DNA of 64,000 nt from Aliarcobacter thereius LMG 24486 (GTDB lineage: Bacteria > Campylobacterota > Campylobacteria > Campylobacterales > Arcobacteraceae): the NCBI RefSeq assembly GCF_004214815.1, contig NZ_CP035926.1, forward strand, positions 372,001 through 436,000, in the 5' to 3' direction. Shown here in pieces: positions 1-8,159 of the stretch. How positions within the stretch are numbered: the first letter of the stretch is position 1; every line of letters starts with the position of its first letter. The position numbers and the translations under genes are program-made. Under the pieces are notes generated by a model. It had not been told where the DNA came from. It made no database searches and saw only the letters and a program-made list of their open reading frames with translations.

Positions 1-182
1 GTAATAATACTATCACCAATAGTATTTGCAAAAACTTCTTTATTAAAAGCTATAGTTAAAATAAAACTATAATAAACTACCAGCATAAAAATAGCTAGTT
101 TAATAGCAAAAGAACTTCTTTTAGAAATTAACTCTTGATACTTTGGATTATTTTTAATCCGTTCTACTAATTTTTGATCCAT
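1..182 (-). CDS. DUF485 (YjcH-like) membrane protein, partial
   Basis: The 5' part of a gene that runs off the left edge of the window. The translation begins MDQKLVERIKNNPKYQELI and then enters a hydrophobic segment (about residues 25-45), which is the pattern of the small DUF485 inner-membrane proteins. Family members are usually encoded beside an acetate-type sodium:solute symporter and are thought to accompany it. The ATG is preceded by AGGAG at good spacing. A hairpin at 281-308 separates it from the exonuclease gene upstream, so it probably has its own promoter and may head a second symporter operon to the left. The family call is moderately sure; only about 60 residues are visible. Confidence 0.7.
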   Translation of the reverse strand, partial: MDQKLVERIKNNPKYQELISKRSSFAIKLAIFMLVVYYSFILTIAFNKEVFANTIGDSII

Positions 183-280
183 TTTTTCTCCTAAAATAAG
201 ATTAACTGAAATCTTAAAGTATTTTAGTTGCAAAAAGATAGCATTTGAATAAAGATATAGATAAATTGTGATTATTTGTA

Positions 281-308
281 CAAAAGCCCTAATTCTTAGG
301 TGCTTTTG
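281..308 (-). terminator. rho-independent terminator after the exonuclease gene
   Basis: On the minus strand this is a stem AAAAGC / GCTTTT continued by CCTAA / TTAGG around a GAA loop, with one bulged A. It lies about 30 bases past the exonuclease stop and before the DUF485 gene, so it should end the leftward operon. Confidence 0.6.
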
Positions 309-335
309 ATAGTTTAAATTTATAAGATTTTATAT

Positions 336-940
336 TTAAATATGTTTTTTTAACTTTAAAAATATCATTGCAGTCATAATTGCATCATTTAAAGCATCAT
401 GTTTTCCAAGAGTTGGAATATTTAAATTCTTCATAATAGTGTCAAATTTGAGATCTATAAAACCATAATTATCAATAGTTTTTTTACTATCATAGTAAAT
501 AGAAGATACTTCAAATTTTTTGTTTGGTAAGCTTATTCCAATTAGTTTTTTTGTATATCTTGAAATTATTGATATATCAAAATCTATATAATAACCAACA
601 ATTGGTCGTGAACCTATAAAATTTAAAAGCTTATAAATAGCTTCATCAGCATCTAAAGCATTTTTTAAATCAATCTCTCTTAAATGATGAATTTTTATGG
701 ATTCAATATTAATACTTTTTGATGGTTTAATATAAATACTAAAAGTATTTCTTGCTAATACTTTATTTCCTTTTATAATTACTGCACCAATTGATAAAAT
801 TTCATCTTTTTTTGGATTTAAACCACTAGTTTCACAATCCAAACTTACATACTCATCTTGTGGCGACTCATCAAATAAAAAATCAAATCTTTTATCTAAT
901 AGTTTTTTTCTTTGCCAAGTTTTTTTATATTTCTAAACAT
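336..940 (-). CDS. DnaQ-like DEDDh 3'-5' exonuclease, 5' end apparently frameshifted
   Basis: A 3'-5' exonuclease of the DnaQ/epsilon superfamily. The motifs visible are ExoI DCETSGL, ExoII around YYIDFDIS and ExoIII KHDALNDA (DEDDh type). The open frame extends upstream of ExoI through residues reading TWQRKKLLDKRFDFLFDE, yet it contains no ATG or GTG before a stop at 933-935; the only start codon is a TTG inside ExoI itself. An ATG at 938-940 sits one base after the stop of the DUF294 gene, ideal for translational coupling, but it is one base out of frame. Adding one base to the seven-T tract at 920-926 (seven A in the mRNA) would join them. So the gene either carries a one-base deletion or the sequence has a homopolymer error. 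A DUF294 plus exonuclease pair is a known neighbour set of acetate metabolism genes in other proteobacteria. Confidence 0.8.
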
Positions 941-941
941 A

Positions 942-2762
942 TTAATAGAACTTATTTAGCTTGAAGATATAGCTAATATTATTTTTAAACTCATTTACAA
1001 TTTTAAAACTCTCTTTTAGTAAATCTCTCTCTATTTTTCCTAAGTTTTGCATATCAATATTATTATTTAGCATACTATTTTGTTGTAAAAGTTCTATTTG
1101 ATGCTTTAATCTAATATTATTTGCTATCTCAAAAGCTTCAACCAACTCAGCACTTATTTGACTATCTAATATATTCTTTTGTTTTAATATTTCAATTCTT
1201 TTAACAGTAGTTGTCTCTTTTATTCCATATTTTAATGCTAAGCTTCTAATTCCATGAACTATTGGAAATATTGCAGCTTTTTTTATATTTATTAGATCGT
1301 TTTTATTCATAAAGCTTGATAATGTAGCTGGAGTTTCAAAAGATGTTATAGATTTTGCAAAGTATGCTAAAAATATATCATTATGCTGTTTATTGTATAA
1401 AATATTTTTAAGTTCTATTAACATATTTTTATCTCCTGCAACAGCAAAAGAGTCTATGAAAATTGCTAAATCTAAAAAAGTTTTCATATCAGAAGTATTT
1501 TCTAACCAAGAGTTTATATCTCTTCTAAATTGGCTAAAAGATTTACACCATGTAGGATTTGAAACCATGATATTTCCTTTACAAGGTGGATAACCTAAAA
1601 ATATTAAAGAATCTGTGATTTTTTGCATATAATTTGTATATAAGTTTATATCAATACCATCTTTTACTATTAAAGCATTATCTTGATCATTTTTTATAAT
1701 TTGTTCATTTCTTCCTTCACTTCCCATTACAAATAAACAAGCATTATCTTGTAACTCTTTTGGCAAAATTAGTGAGTAAACTTTTTGATAAACTTTTGTA
1801 TTTAATTGACCAATTAAATTTGAAATATGATGAATTTTTACACCTTTTGCTTGAAGACTAGTAATAATATCCATAAAATCTTTACTAGCATCTTTTAAAT
1901 CTTCTATATTTTTTGCTTTACTTATTTTTGATTCTATTACATAAGTATGATTTGCAAAGTGAGATAAGATATCTATTTGTTCTAAAATACCAAGCATTTC
2001 GCCACTATTATTTACAACACCAACTCTTTTTATATTTTTTTTAACCAATATTGTAAGTGCTTCAAATAAATAATCATCATTTTTAATTGTTAGAAGAGGG
2101 AAAATAGCAATATCTTTTACAGGAATAGATAAATCTCTACCTTCTAAAAGGACTTTGACTTTTAGTAAAGAATCAGTGATTATTCCATACTCATTATCTT
2201 CTCCTTCTACGATAATTGTTGAGGTTTTAAATTTCATAGATTTATCTATTGCTTCAATAAGTTTTGTATCTTTTTGCACAATACAAGCTTCTCGGATTAA
2301 AGTATCTTCAACTTTTGCAATCATAAAAGATGAAAGTTGTGAAGCATTCTCTTTCTCTTTAAGAGTTCTTAACTTATTTACTAAATCTTTTAAGAAGAAA
2401 TCTTTAAAAGCTTGATTTTTTTCAATTAATTCTAGAAATATCTTTTTATCAATTTCATAACAAATTAGCTCTTCATTTACTTTAAAACTATTTTCACATT
2501 TATCATAAATAAGTGAATTAGAATCAAATGTATCTTCACTTTGATAATCCATAACAACAATATTTTCATTATTGTATTCAAAAACAGAACCTTTTATGAT
2601 AATAAAAAAACTCTTTGGAATATTGTCTGGGCTTATTAACACTGTCCCTTTAGGATAATAAGCTATGTCCATACTTTCTAAACATCTTGCCATTTGGCTT
2701 GGGCTTAATAGTTCAAATGGATGAATCTTTGATAAAAAAACCTCTTGATCTTGAATACTCAT
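942..2762 (-). CDS. DUF294 regulator: cNMP-binding, CBS pair and nucleotidyltransferase-like domains
   Basis: A 606-residue soluble protein of four parts. Residues about 12-110 look like a cyclic-nucleotide-binding barrel (ILISPDNIPKSFFIIIKGSV). Residues about 150-265 form a CBS pair. The DUF294 nucleotidyltransferase-like domain follows (GSEGRNEQIIKNDQDNALI, the G-S-x-x-R-x-E...D-x-D motif), then its helical C-terminal domain. Such proteins are taken to be ligand-controlled nucleotidyltransferases; the substrate is not known. The ATG has AAGGAA upstream and the gene begins 20 bases after the symporter stop, so they should be co-transcribed. The exonuclease gene follows without a gap. A role in regulating the organic-acid uptake locus is inferred from context. 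Confidence 0.85.
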   Translation of the reverse strand: MSIQDQEVFLSKIHPFELLSPSQMARCLESMDIAYYPKGTVLISPDNIPKSFFIIIKGSVFEYNNENIVVMDYQSEDTFDSNSLIYDKCENSFKVNEELICYEIDKKIFLELIEKNQAFKDFFLKDLVNKLRTLKEKENASQLSSFMIAKVEDTLIREACIVQKDTKLIEAIDKSMKFKTSTIIVEGEDNEYGIITDSLLKVKVLLEGRDLSIPVKDIAIFPLLTIKNDDYLFEALTILVKKNIKRVGVVNNSGEMLGILEQIDILSHFANHTYVIESKISKAKNIEDLKDASKDFMDIITSLQAKGVKIHHISNLIGQLNTKVYQKVYSLILPKELQDNACLFVMGSEGRNEQIIKNDQDNALIVKDGIDINLYTNYMQKITDSLIFLGYPPCKGNIMVSNPTWCKSFSQFRRDINSWLENTSDMKTFLDLAIFIDSFAVAGDKNMLIELKNILYNKQHNDIFLAYFAKSITSFETPATLSSFMNKNDLINIKKAAIFPIVHGIRSLALKYGIKETTTVKRIEILKQKNILDSQISAELVEAFEIANNIRLKHQIELLQQNSMLNNNIDMQNLGKIERDLLKESFKIVNEFKNNISYIFKLNKFY

Positions 2763-2781
2763 ATTTTTTCCTTGTGATAAA

Positions 2782-4365
2782 CTAAACTCTTTTATTAAAT
2801 ATAAATTTTGAACAAAAAAATGATATTAAAATACTTAAAACTCCTATAATAACTCCTATTGCTTCAGGTCTTATAAAAAAATTAAAATAATCATAAATAA
2901 AAGTATAAGAGATAATTAAAATTAAAGAGATTAATAAAGCATAATAGATAGAATTTTTATCAATCTTCTTAAACATTGTTAAAAATAAAATTGGAAAAAT
3001 AGTTGCTGCACTTATGCTAAAAGATAATATAACAATCTTTAAAATTGTGAAATCTTTAAAATTAAAGAATGTAGCAAATATTATAATTATTGCCAAAAGA
3101 AAATTCAATATAAATTTATTTGGCTTTTTATCTTTAAAAATAAATTCATTTGCTAAAGTAGATTTCAAAAGAATTATTAGTGCAGTCATTGTTGATAAAG
3201 TTGCTGCAAGAGCACCAGAAATTACAAGAGCAATAATCCAATTAGGCATATTCGCTATTTCACTATTTATTAAAAAAATAGTATCAGGGTTAAAATCTAA
3301 TTCATTTAAAGCAATATTTTTATCATTATTTAAATCTTTAAATAACACAAGAGAAGTATCTTCCCAAGTTTTAAGCCACTTACCATTTTTATGGATACTG
3401 TTTTCATCTATATAATTATCTTGAATATAAGTTTCATAATTAGTATTTGAAATATTTTTAGAAAAATTAATAGCTGATAATCCAGGTAAACTAACAATAA
3501 AAGAGTAAATAATAGTTACAAAAAATAGTCCCCAAAGAGCACTTTTTTTACTATTTTCTATATTTGATGTTACAAAGAATTTTATTAAGATATGAGGTAA
3601 AGTAGCAACTCCAAATGCAACAGTAATAGCAAGTAAAATATTGTTTATTAAACTATTTTCTTCAATAATATTAAATTCTAAAAAGCTATCTTTAATTGCT
3701 ACTAGGAACTCTTGATTATTTTCTAAAGATGAAAATATTAAGAGTTGAGGAAAATAACTGTTTGTTAAGTTAAGAGTTAAAAATATTATTGGTGTTGCAA
3801 TTGATATAAATACAATAATATATTGAAATATGAATGCATAACTAATATTTCTTCTTCCAGAAACACTTGCATAAAAAAGGGCAATAAAAAGGGCAATAAA
3901 AAGAGCTTTATCAAAAGTGATTTGGAAAATTCTTGATAAGATTATTCCACTTGCTTTTAATTGAGCATTTAAATATAAGAAAGTAATTAATAAAACTATT
4001 ATAGCTGTAAGATTAGTTAAAATTGGACTTTTATATTTCTTATTAAAATACGTAGGAATAGAGAACTCAGCCTCTTTTCTTAGTTTTGGAACAATTAAAA
4101 ATGATAAAAGTAAAAAACCAAAAATAACACCAAAGATAAAATAATTTACAATAGAGTAAGAGTATAAAAATAAACCAGCAAAAGATAAAAAAGTTGCTGC
4201 ACTAATAAAATCAATAGCAATAGATATCCCATTTAAACTAGGATGATTTAAATCTTTTACAATATAAAAATCTTTTGTTGAACTAGCTTTTGTCCATAAA
4301 GCTATACTAAAATAAATTGTAAATGATATAGAAACAAAAAGATAGATTAATGATTGTAGTTCCAT
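2782..4365 (-). CDS. sodium:solute symporter (SSS family, acetate-type)
   Basis: A 527-residue integral membrane protein with about 13 hydrophobic segments and SSS-family features: an N-terminal region with STKDFYIVKDLNHPSLNG and a conserved stretch around GVATLPHILIKFF. A non-membrane insertion (about residues 300-370, containing LVLFKDLNNDKNIALNELDF) lies between two transmembrane helices, as in the VC_2705-type subfamily rather than classical ActP. The likely job is sodium-coupled uptake of acetate or a similar small carboxylate; the substrate cannot be read from sequence. It lies between a two-component system and the DUF294 gene, all leftward. A 12-bp direct repeat at about 3876-3902 encodes a duplicated IALF in one membrane helix. 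Confidence 0.85.
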   Translation of the reverse strand: MELQSLIYLFVSISFTIYFSIALWTKASSTKDFYIVKDLNHPSLNGISIAIDFISAATFLSFAGLFLYSYSIVNYFIFGVIFGFLLLSFLIVPKLRKEAEFSIPTYFNKKYKSPILTNLTAIIVLLITFLYLNAQLKASGIILSRIFQITFDKALFIALFIALFYASVSGRRNISYAFIFQYIIVFISIATPIIFLTLNLTNSYFPQLLIFSSLENNQEFLVAIKDSFLEFNIIEENSLINNILLAITVAFGVATLPHILIKFFVTSNIENSKKSALWGLFFVTIIYSFIVSLPGLSAINFSKNISNTNYETYIQDNYIDENSIHKNGKWLKTWEDTSLVLFKDLNNDKNIALNELDFNPDTIFLINSEIANMPNWIIALVISGALAATLSTMTALIILLKSTLANEFIFKDKKPNKFILNFLLAIIIIFATFFNFKDFTILKIVILSFSISAATIFPILFLTMFKKIDKNSIYYALLISLILIISYTFIYDYFNFFIRPEAIGVIIGVLSILISFFCSKFIFNKRV

Positions 4366-4457
4366 GTATAAAAAAACCTTTTAATTTATGCAAAATAAAA
4401 GCACTAAAAATTTGGAGATTATATTAGAAATTTATAGCAAGGAAGTAGCATTAGGAC

Positions 4458-5120
4458 TTAGATAGAATAATATCTATCTATTTTATAGCCAAGACCTCTT
4501 ATATTTTTTATAAAATCTTCTTTTAAAGATTTTTTTAATCTTGAAATTTCTGCCCTAATTGTTGGATTATCAATATTTTCTCCATCCCAAACATCCATTC
4601 TAAAATGTTCAAAATCTACAATCATATTTATATTTAAAGCTAAAATATGAATAATTTCTAACTGTTTTTTTGTAAGATTTTGTGGTTCTCCATTAAAGTA
4701 TAAAACTTGTTTATCTTTAGAATATGAGTAGTTTTCTGAAAATTTTATGTGAGAAGTGTCTCTTTGTTCTTTTTTTAAAATTAAATTTATTTTTATACCT
4801 AACTCTTCAAGATGAAATGGTTTTTTTAGATATTCTCTTGCACCTAAAGAGTAAGCTTTTGTAATATCATCAATATCACTTTGAGCAGATATAAATATTG
4901 TAGGGATATGAATTTTTCTATTATTTAATTCATCTAGAATTCCAAAACCATCGATAGTAGGGACATTTACATCAAGTATTAATAAATCATATTTATTTTC
5001 AATATTATTTAAAACTTCTTTACCATCAAAAAAGCTATCAACCATATGACCAATGCCTTTTAAGTACTCTGTAATAGTACTGTTTAGCATTATTTCATCT
5101 TCAAGTAGTAGTATCTTCAT
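4458..5120 (-). CDS. OmpR-family response regulator
   Basis: A 220-residue two-component response regulator. The receiver domain (about residues 1-115) shows the acidic pair LLLEDE, the phospho-acceptor in DLLILDVNVPTIDG and the conserved lysine in YLKKPFH. A winged-helix DNA-binding domain follows (about 130-218, ending in IRGLGYKID). Its start overlaps the end of the histidine kinase gene by 20 bases, so the two are translationally coupled and form a cognate pair. The symporter gene begins about 90 bases downstream on the same strand and is the obvious candidate target, which is inference. Confidence 0.93.
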   Translation of the reverse strand: MKILLLEDEIMLNSTITEYLKGIGHMVDSFFDGKEVLNNIENKYDLLILDVNVPTIDGFGILDELNNRKIHIPTIFISAQSDIDDITKAYSLGAREYLKKPFHLEELGIKINLILKKEQRDTSHIKFSENYSYSKDKQVLYFNGEPQNLTKKQLEIIHILALNINMIVDFEHFRMDVWDGENIDNPTIRAEISRLKKSLKEDFIKNIRGLGYKIDRYYSI

Positions 5121-6684
5121 TTAATTTAAACCTATAAATAAATTTTGTATCTTTATTATCTGACAAGACTTTTATTATAACTAAGTTTTTATCACAAATC
5201 TCTTTTACTATTTTTAAACCTAGTCCAAAGCCACCTCTTGCACTATTTTCTCTATAAAAATCTTCAAATATTTTATCAATATAATCAATTTTTTTAGAGT
5301 GAGTTGAGATTGAAAGTTCAACTTCATTATCATCTACATAAAACAATTTGATGAAAATTGGAGATTTAGCAAAAGAGTATTTAACAGCATTTGAAAGGTT
5401 ATTGTCTATAACTCTTTGAAGTTCTAGAGAATTAAATTTAATATAAACATCTTCTTCAATATTTTTTATAATATAAAGATTATTTGATTTTACTATTTCT
5501 TCGAAGAAATTTAATCTTTTTTCTAAAAAATCACTAATATTTAAATACTCTTTCTCATAATTTACTCTATCTTTTTTTATTAAGAATGATAAATCATCAT
5601 AAATATATTGAATGATTTTTGAACCAGCTTCAATATTTGTAATGTAATTATTGTGCTCAATTTTTGTTTTTAGTAAATCTAAATTTGTACGAATAATAGC
5701 TAAAGGAGTATTTATTTCGTGAACAGAGTTTTTAATAAATTGTTTTTGAGATTCAAGTAGTTCTGAAAGCTCTTTTGTTTTTGATTCAACTTTTTCTTCT
5801 AGATTTTTATTTAATCCAATCAGAACATTTGATCTTAAATTCATATTAGTCATAGCATCAAAAGCATAATTTGCAATAACTTTAAATTCTCCAAACATAA
5901 ATCTACTTTGATTTATAGGATCATTCTTTTCTTGAGCTTCTTTAAAATATTTACCTATTTCTTTAACATCTTTTACAATTAAAATAGTTGCATTTTTATA
6001 TATAAAAACAGAGTAAAGAATTAGTAAAATTGTAAGAGAAGTTATTTGAAGTGTATAATTTGATATTTTTTCAATATACTCTTCCTCTTTTTCTTTAATA
6101 AGTCTATCTATTTCATCAAGATATACACCTTTTCCAATAGTCCATGAAAGAGCTTCATATGAAGCTACAAAAGATATTTTATTTGTCTCTTTTGTAATTT
6201 CTGGTTTTGTCCAAAAATAGTTTACGAAACCACCATTTTTCTCTTTTGATACATCAATAAGTTCTTTTATTACCTCTTTTTTATTAAAGTCTTTAAAATT
6301 TAAGAAATTTTGACCAATTCTACTTTTATCATGTGAATTATCAACTAAATTTCCATTAAAGTCATAAATAAAAATATAATCATTATTACTTGAATTTAGG
6401 TTTATTTTATTAAGAGCATATATTATCTCTTTTTTAATCTCACTTATTGATTTTTTATCCTTATTTTCTAAATAAAAATAATCAATTAGTTTAATAGTAC
6501 TTCTTATTTCATTTTCTAAAAAGGTTTTTTGATTGTTTGAATAGTCTTCTTTCAAATTTACTATTTTTTCTTGTAATTCATCGTGAGCATTATTTATTAT
6601 AATAAATGTAAAAAAAGATATAAGTATAATAATGAAAAATATACTATAAACTATTAGATGATATAAACTTTTTGCTTTTAACAT
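5101..6684 (-). CDS. membrane sensor histidine kinase with a Cache-like periplasmic domain
   Basis: A 527-residue sensor kinase. A transmembrane helix at about residues 10-30 and another at about 208-228 bracket a periplasmic region with a single-Cache look (NDYIFIYDFNGNLVDNSHDKSR, then SWTIGKGVYLDEID). Cytoplasmic parts are a linker, a coiled coil, the dimerisation helix with the phospho-histidine in NSVHEINTPLAIIRTN (H about 325), an N box (NNLSNAVKYS) and a G box (GGFGLGLKIV). Cache kinases of this type often bind small carboxylates, which fits the symporter downstream, but the ligand is a guess. It overlaps the regulator gene by 20 bases. The tRNA array lies immediately upstream on the same strand, with no strong terminator seen between them. 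Confidence 0.9.
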   Translation of the reverse strand: MLKAKSLYHLIVYSIFFIIILISFFTFIIINNAHDELQEKIVNLKEDYSNNQKTFLENEIRSTIKLIDYFYLENKDKKSISEIKKEIIYALNKINLNSSNNDYIFIYDFNGNLVDNSHDKSRIGQNFLNFKDFNKKEVIKELIDVSKEKNGGFVNYFWTKPEITKETNKISFVASYEALSWTIGKGVYLDEIDRLIKEKEEEYIEKISNYTLQITSLTILLILYSVFIYKNATILIVKDVKEIGKYFKEAQEKNDPINQSRFMFGEFKVIANYAFDAMTNMNLRSNVLIGLNKNLEEKVESKTKELSELLESQKQFIKNSVHEINTPLAIIRTNLDLLKTKIEHNNYITNIEAGSKIIQYIYDDLSFLIKKDRVNYEKEYLNISDFLEKRLNFFEEIVKSNNLYIIKNIEEDVYIKFNSLELQRVIDNNLSNAVKYSFAKSPIFIKLFYVDDNEVELSISTHSKKIDYIDKIFEDFYRENSARGGFGLGLKIVKEICDKNLVIIKVLSDNKDTKFIYRFKLNEDTTT

Positions 6685-6753
6685 AAAAATAAAACCTTGA
6701 TTTAAAATAATTTAATAGTAGCTATATTTATATAATAAAGAGTTAAAATAAAA

Positions 6754-6830
6754 TGGCGCGGCCAACGAGACTCGAACTCGCGACCTCCTGCGTGACAGGC
6801 AGGCATTCTAACCAACTAAACTATGGCCGC
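6754..6830 (-). tRNA. tRNA-Asp (GTC), copy 1
   Basis: Cloverleaf on the minus strand with acceptor GCGGCCA/TGGCCGC, anticodon GTC in CCTGTCACGC, T-loop GTTCGAGTC and an encoded CCA. It is the last gene of the eight-tRNA array and is identical to the copy at 7132-7208. Confidence 0.96.
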
Positions 6831-6842
6831 ACCAGAAAATGA

Positions 6843-6918
6843 TGGTGGTCGATAAAAGACTCGAACTTTTGACATCTACCTTGTAAGGGTAGCGCTCTAC
6901 CAACTGAGCTAATCGACC
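6843..6918 (-). tRNA. tRNA-Val (TAC), copy 1
   Basis: Cloverleaf with acceptor GGTCGAT/ATCGACC, anticodon TAC in CCCTTACAAGG, and an encoded CCA. It is identical to 7221-7296, and the 12-base spacer to tRNA-Asp is also identical in both array copies. Confidence 0.96.
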
Positions 6919-6948
6919 AAATAGGGAGAAAATATTGTAAATTTATCT

Positions 6949-7023
6949 TGGTGACCCCTAGGGGATTCGAACCCCTGTGGCATGGATGAAAACCATGAAT
7001 CCTAACCGTTAGATGAAGGGGCC
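6949..7023 (-). tRNA. tRNA-Glu (TTC), copy 1
   Basis: Cloverleaf with acceptor GGCCCCT/AGGGGTC (one G-U pair), anticodon TTC in GGTTTTCATCC, and an encoded CCA. The gene matches 7315-7389, but the spacers on both sides differ between copies. Confidence 0.96.
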
Positions 7024-7044
7024 AAGATTAAATAACAATAAAAG

Positions 7045-7120
7045 TGGTGACCTGTGATGGATTCGAACCATCGGCCTCCTCATTAAAAGTGAGATGCTCT
7101 ACCGACTGAGCTAACAAGTC
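7045..7120 (-). tRNA. tRNA-Lys (TTT), copy 1
   Basis: Cloverleaf with anticodon TTT in CACTTTTAATG, T-arm GATGGTTCGAATCCATC and an encoded CCA. It begins the second half of the transcript and matches 7403-7478. Confidence 0.96.
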
Positions 7121-7131
7121 AAAAAATAAAA

Positions 7132-7208
7132 TGGCGCGGCCAACGAGACTCGAACTCGCGACCTCCTGCGTGACAGGCAGGCATTCTAACCAACTAAACT
7201 ATGGCCGC
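7132..7208 (-). tRNA. tRNA-Asp (GTC), copy 2
   Basis: Identical in sequence to the tRNA-Asp at 6754-6830, displaced by 378 bases. It closes the first Lys-Glu-Val-Asp unit in transcription order. Confidence 0.96.
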
Positions 7209-7220
7209 ACCAGAAAATGA

Positions 7221-7296
7221 TGGTGGTCGATAAAAGACTCGAACTTTTGACATCTACCTTGTAAGGGTAGCGCTCTACCAACTGAGCTAATCGACC
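7221..7296 (-). tRNA. tRNA-Val (TAC), copy 2
   Basis: Identical to the tRNA-Val at 6843-6918, again displaced by exactly 378 bases and with the same 12-base spacer to tRNA-Asp. Confidence 0.96.
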
Positions 7297-7314
7297 GTTT
7301 GTATATTTTAGCCT

Positions 7315-7389
7315 TGGTGACCCCTAGGGGATTCGAACCCCTGTGGCATGGATGAAAACCATGAATCCTAACCGTTAGATGAAGGGGCC
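7315..7389 (-). tRNA. tRNA-Glu (TTC), copy 2
   Basis: Same gene as 6949-7023, displaced by 366 bases because the neighbouring spacers differ in length. CCA is encoded. Confidence 0.96.
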
Positions 7390-7402
7390 AAGATATACAA
7401 AA

Positions 7403-7478
7403 TGGTGACCTGTGATGGATTCGAACCATCGGCCTCCTCATTAAAAGTGAGATGCTCTACCGACTGAGCTAACAAGTC
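7403..7478 (-). tRNA. tRNA-Lys (TTT), copy 2
   Basis: First gene of the array in transcription order, about 55 bases downstream of the consensus -10 box at 7533-7538. It matches 7045-7120, and CCA is encoded. Confidence 0.96.
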
Positions 7479-7532
7479 ATTTTATATCTTTAAATTTACA
7501 AATAAAAATTCATAAACTCAAAATGGACTGGA

Positions 7533-7561
7533 ATTATAGTGCAATTAAAATTAATTGTCAA
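7533..7561 (-). promoter_or_regulatory. consensus sigma-70 promoter of the tRNA array
   Basis: On the minus strand TTGACA (7556-7561) is followed after exactly 17 bases by TATAAT (7533-7538). Both boxes match the consensus perfectly, unusual in a phylum where -35 boxes are generally weak. The -35 box lies within the last sense codons of pncC (CTT GAC AAT) and the spacer covers its stop codon. Confidence 0.85.
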
Positions 7562-8057
7562 GAGTTTTATTGATAAATTTAAGAATTTTTTTTAAAGATG
7601 TTTTTGCAGCCTTTTTTTGAATAGTTTCTCTACAACCTTTAAACATATATGTTTTTATATTATTTTTACCAAATTTATTTGAAATACCAATTACAACTGT
7701 TCCCACAGGTTTATTTTTTGTTCCACCGTTTGGACCAGCAATTCCTGAAATTGCTATTGCATAATCTGCATCAAATTTATAGATTACACCATCTAGCATC
7801 TCTTTTACAGTTTCAATACTAACTGCACCAAAGTTATTTAAAGTATCATACGAAACATTTAGCTCTTTATGTTTTATTTCATTTGAGTAACTTACTAAAC
7901 TTCCATTAAAAATTTCACTTGAACCAGATATCTTTGTTATCATACTAGCTACTAAGCCACCTGTACAAGATTCAGCACAAGTTATAGTTTTTTTTGATTT
8001 TTTTAGAATATTTTGAAGATTTAACATGTTTTTTTTTGTAAATATTTTTTTTTGCAT
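7551..8057 (-). CDS. pncC: CinA C-terminal domain family, nicotinamide-nucleotide amidase
   Basis: A 168-residue protein made only of the CinA C-terminal domain. Conserved features are ITCAESCTGGLVASMIT (catalytic Ser region), a GSLVSYSNEIKHKEL segment and AIAISGIAGPNGGTKNKPVGTVVIG. Members deamidate nicotinamide mononucleotide to nicotinate mononucleotide in pyridine-nucleotide recycling; the full-length competence protein CinA has an extra N-terminal domain that is absent here. The chosen ATG has AAGGAA eight bases upstream. The 3' end carries the -35 box of the tRNA promoter. The gene stands alone after mqo, which is followed by its own hairpin. Confidence 0.88.
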   Translation of the reverse strand: MQKKIFTKKNMLNLQNILKKSKKTITCAESCTGGLVASMITKISGSSEIFNGSLVSYSNEIKHKELNVSYDTLNNFGAVSIETVKEMLDGVIYKFDADYAIAISGIAGPNGGTKNKPVGTVVIGISNKFGKNNIKTYMFKGCRETIQKKAAKTSLKKILKFINKTLDN

Positions 8058-8109
8058 GATTGTTCCTTAGTTATATAATACTAGGTAAATACGATTTAAG
8101 TTTTAATGT

Positions 8110-8140
8110 AAACTATGAATAAATTTCTTATTCATAGTTT
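8110..8140 (-). terminator. hairpin after mqo
   Basis: A perfect 13-bp inverted repeat (AAACTATGAATAA with TTATTCATAGTTT, five-base loop) lies between the mqo stop and the pncC start. It is A/T-rich, as other terminator-like hairpins in this window are. Confidence 0.55.
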
Positions 8141-8159
8141 ATAGATATTAAAATATATA

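Noticed and set aside
3014-3415. A 133-codon frame antisense to the symporter.
   Set aside because: The sense strand encodes a clear membrane protein; the antisense product is a codon-bias shadow.
7199-7441. An 80-residue open frame through the tRNA array on the minus strand.
   Set aside because: It consists of tRNA-Glu, tRNA-Val and tRNA-Lys sequence read as codons; three identifiable cloverleaves explain the region.
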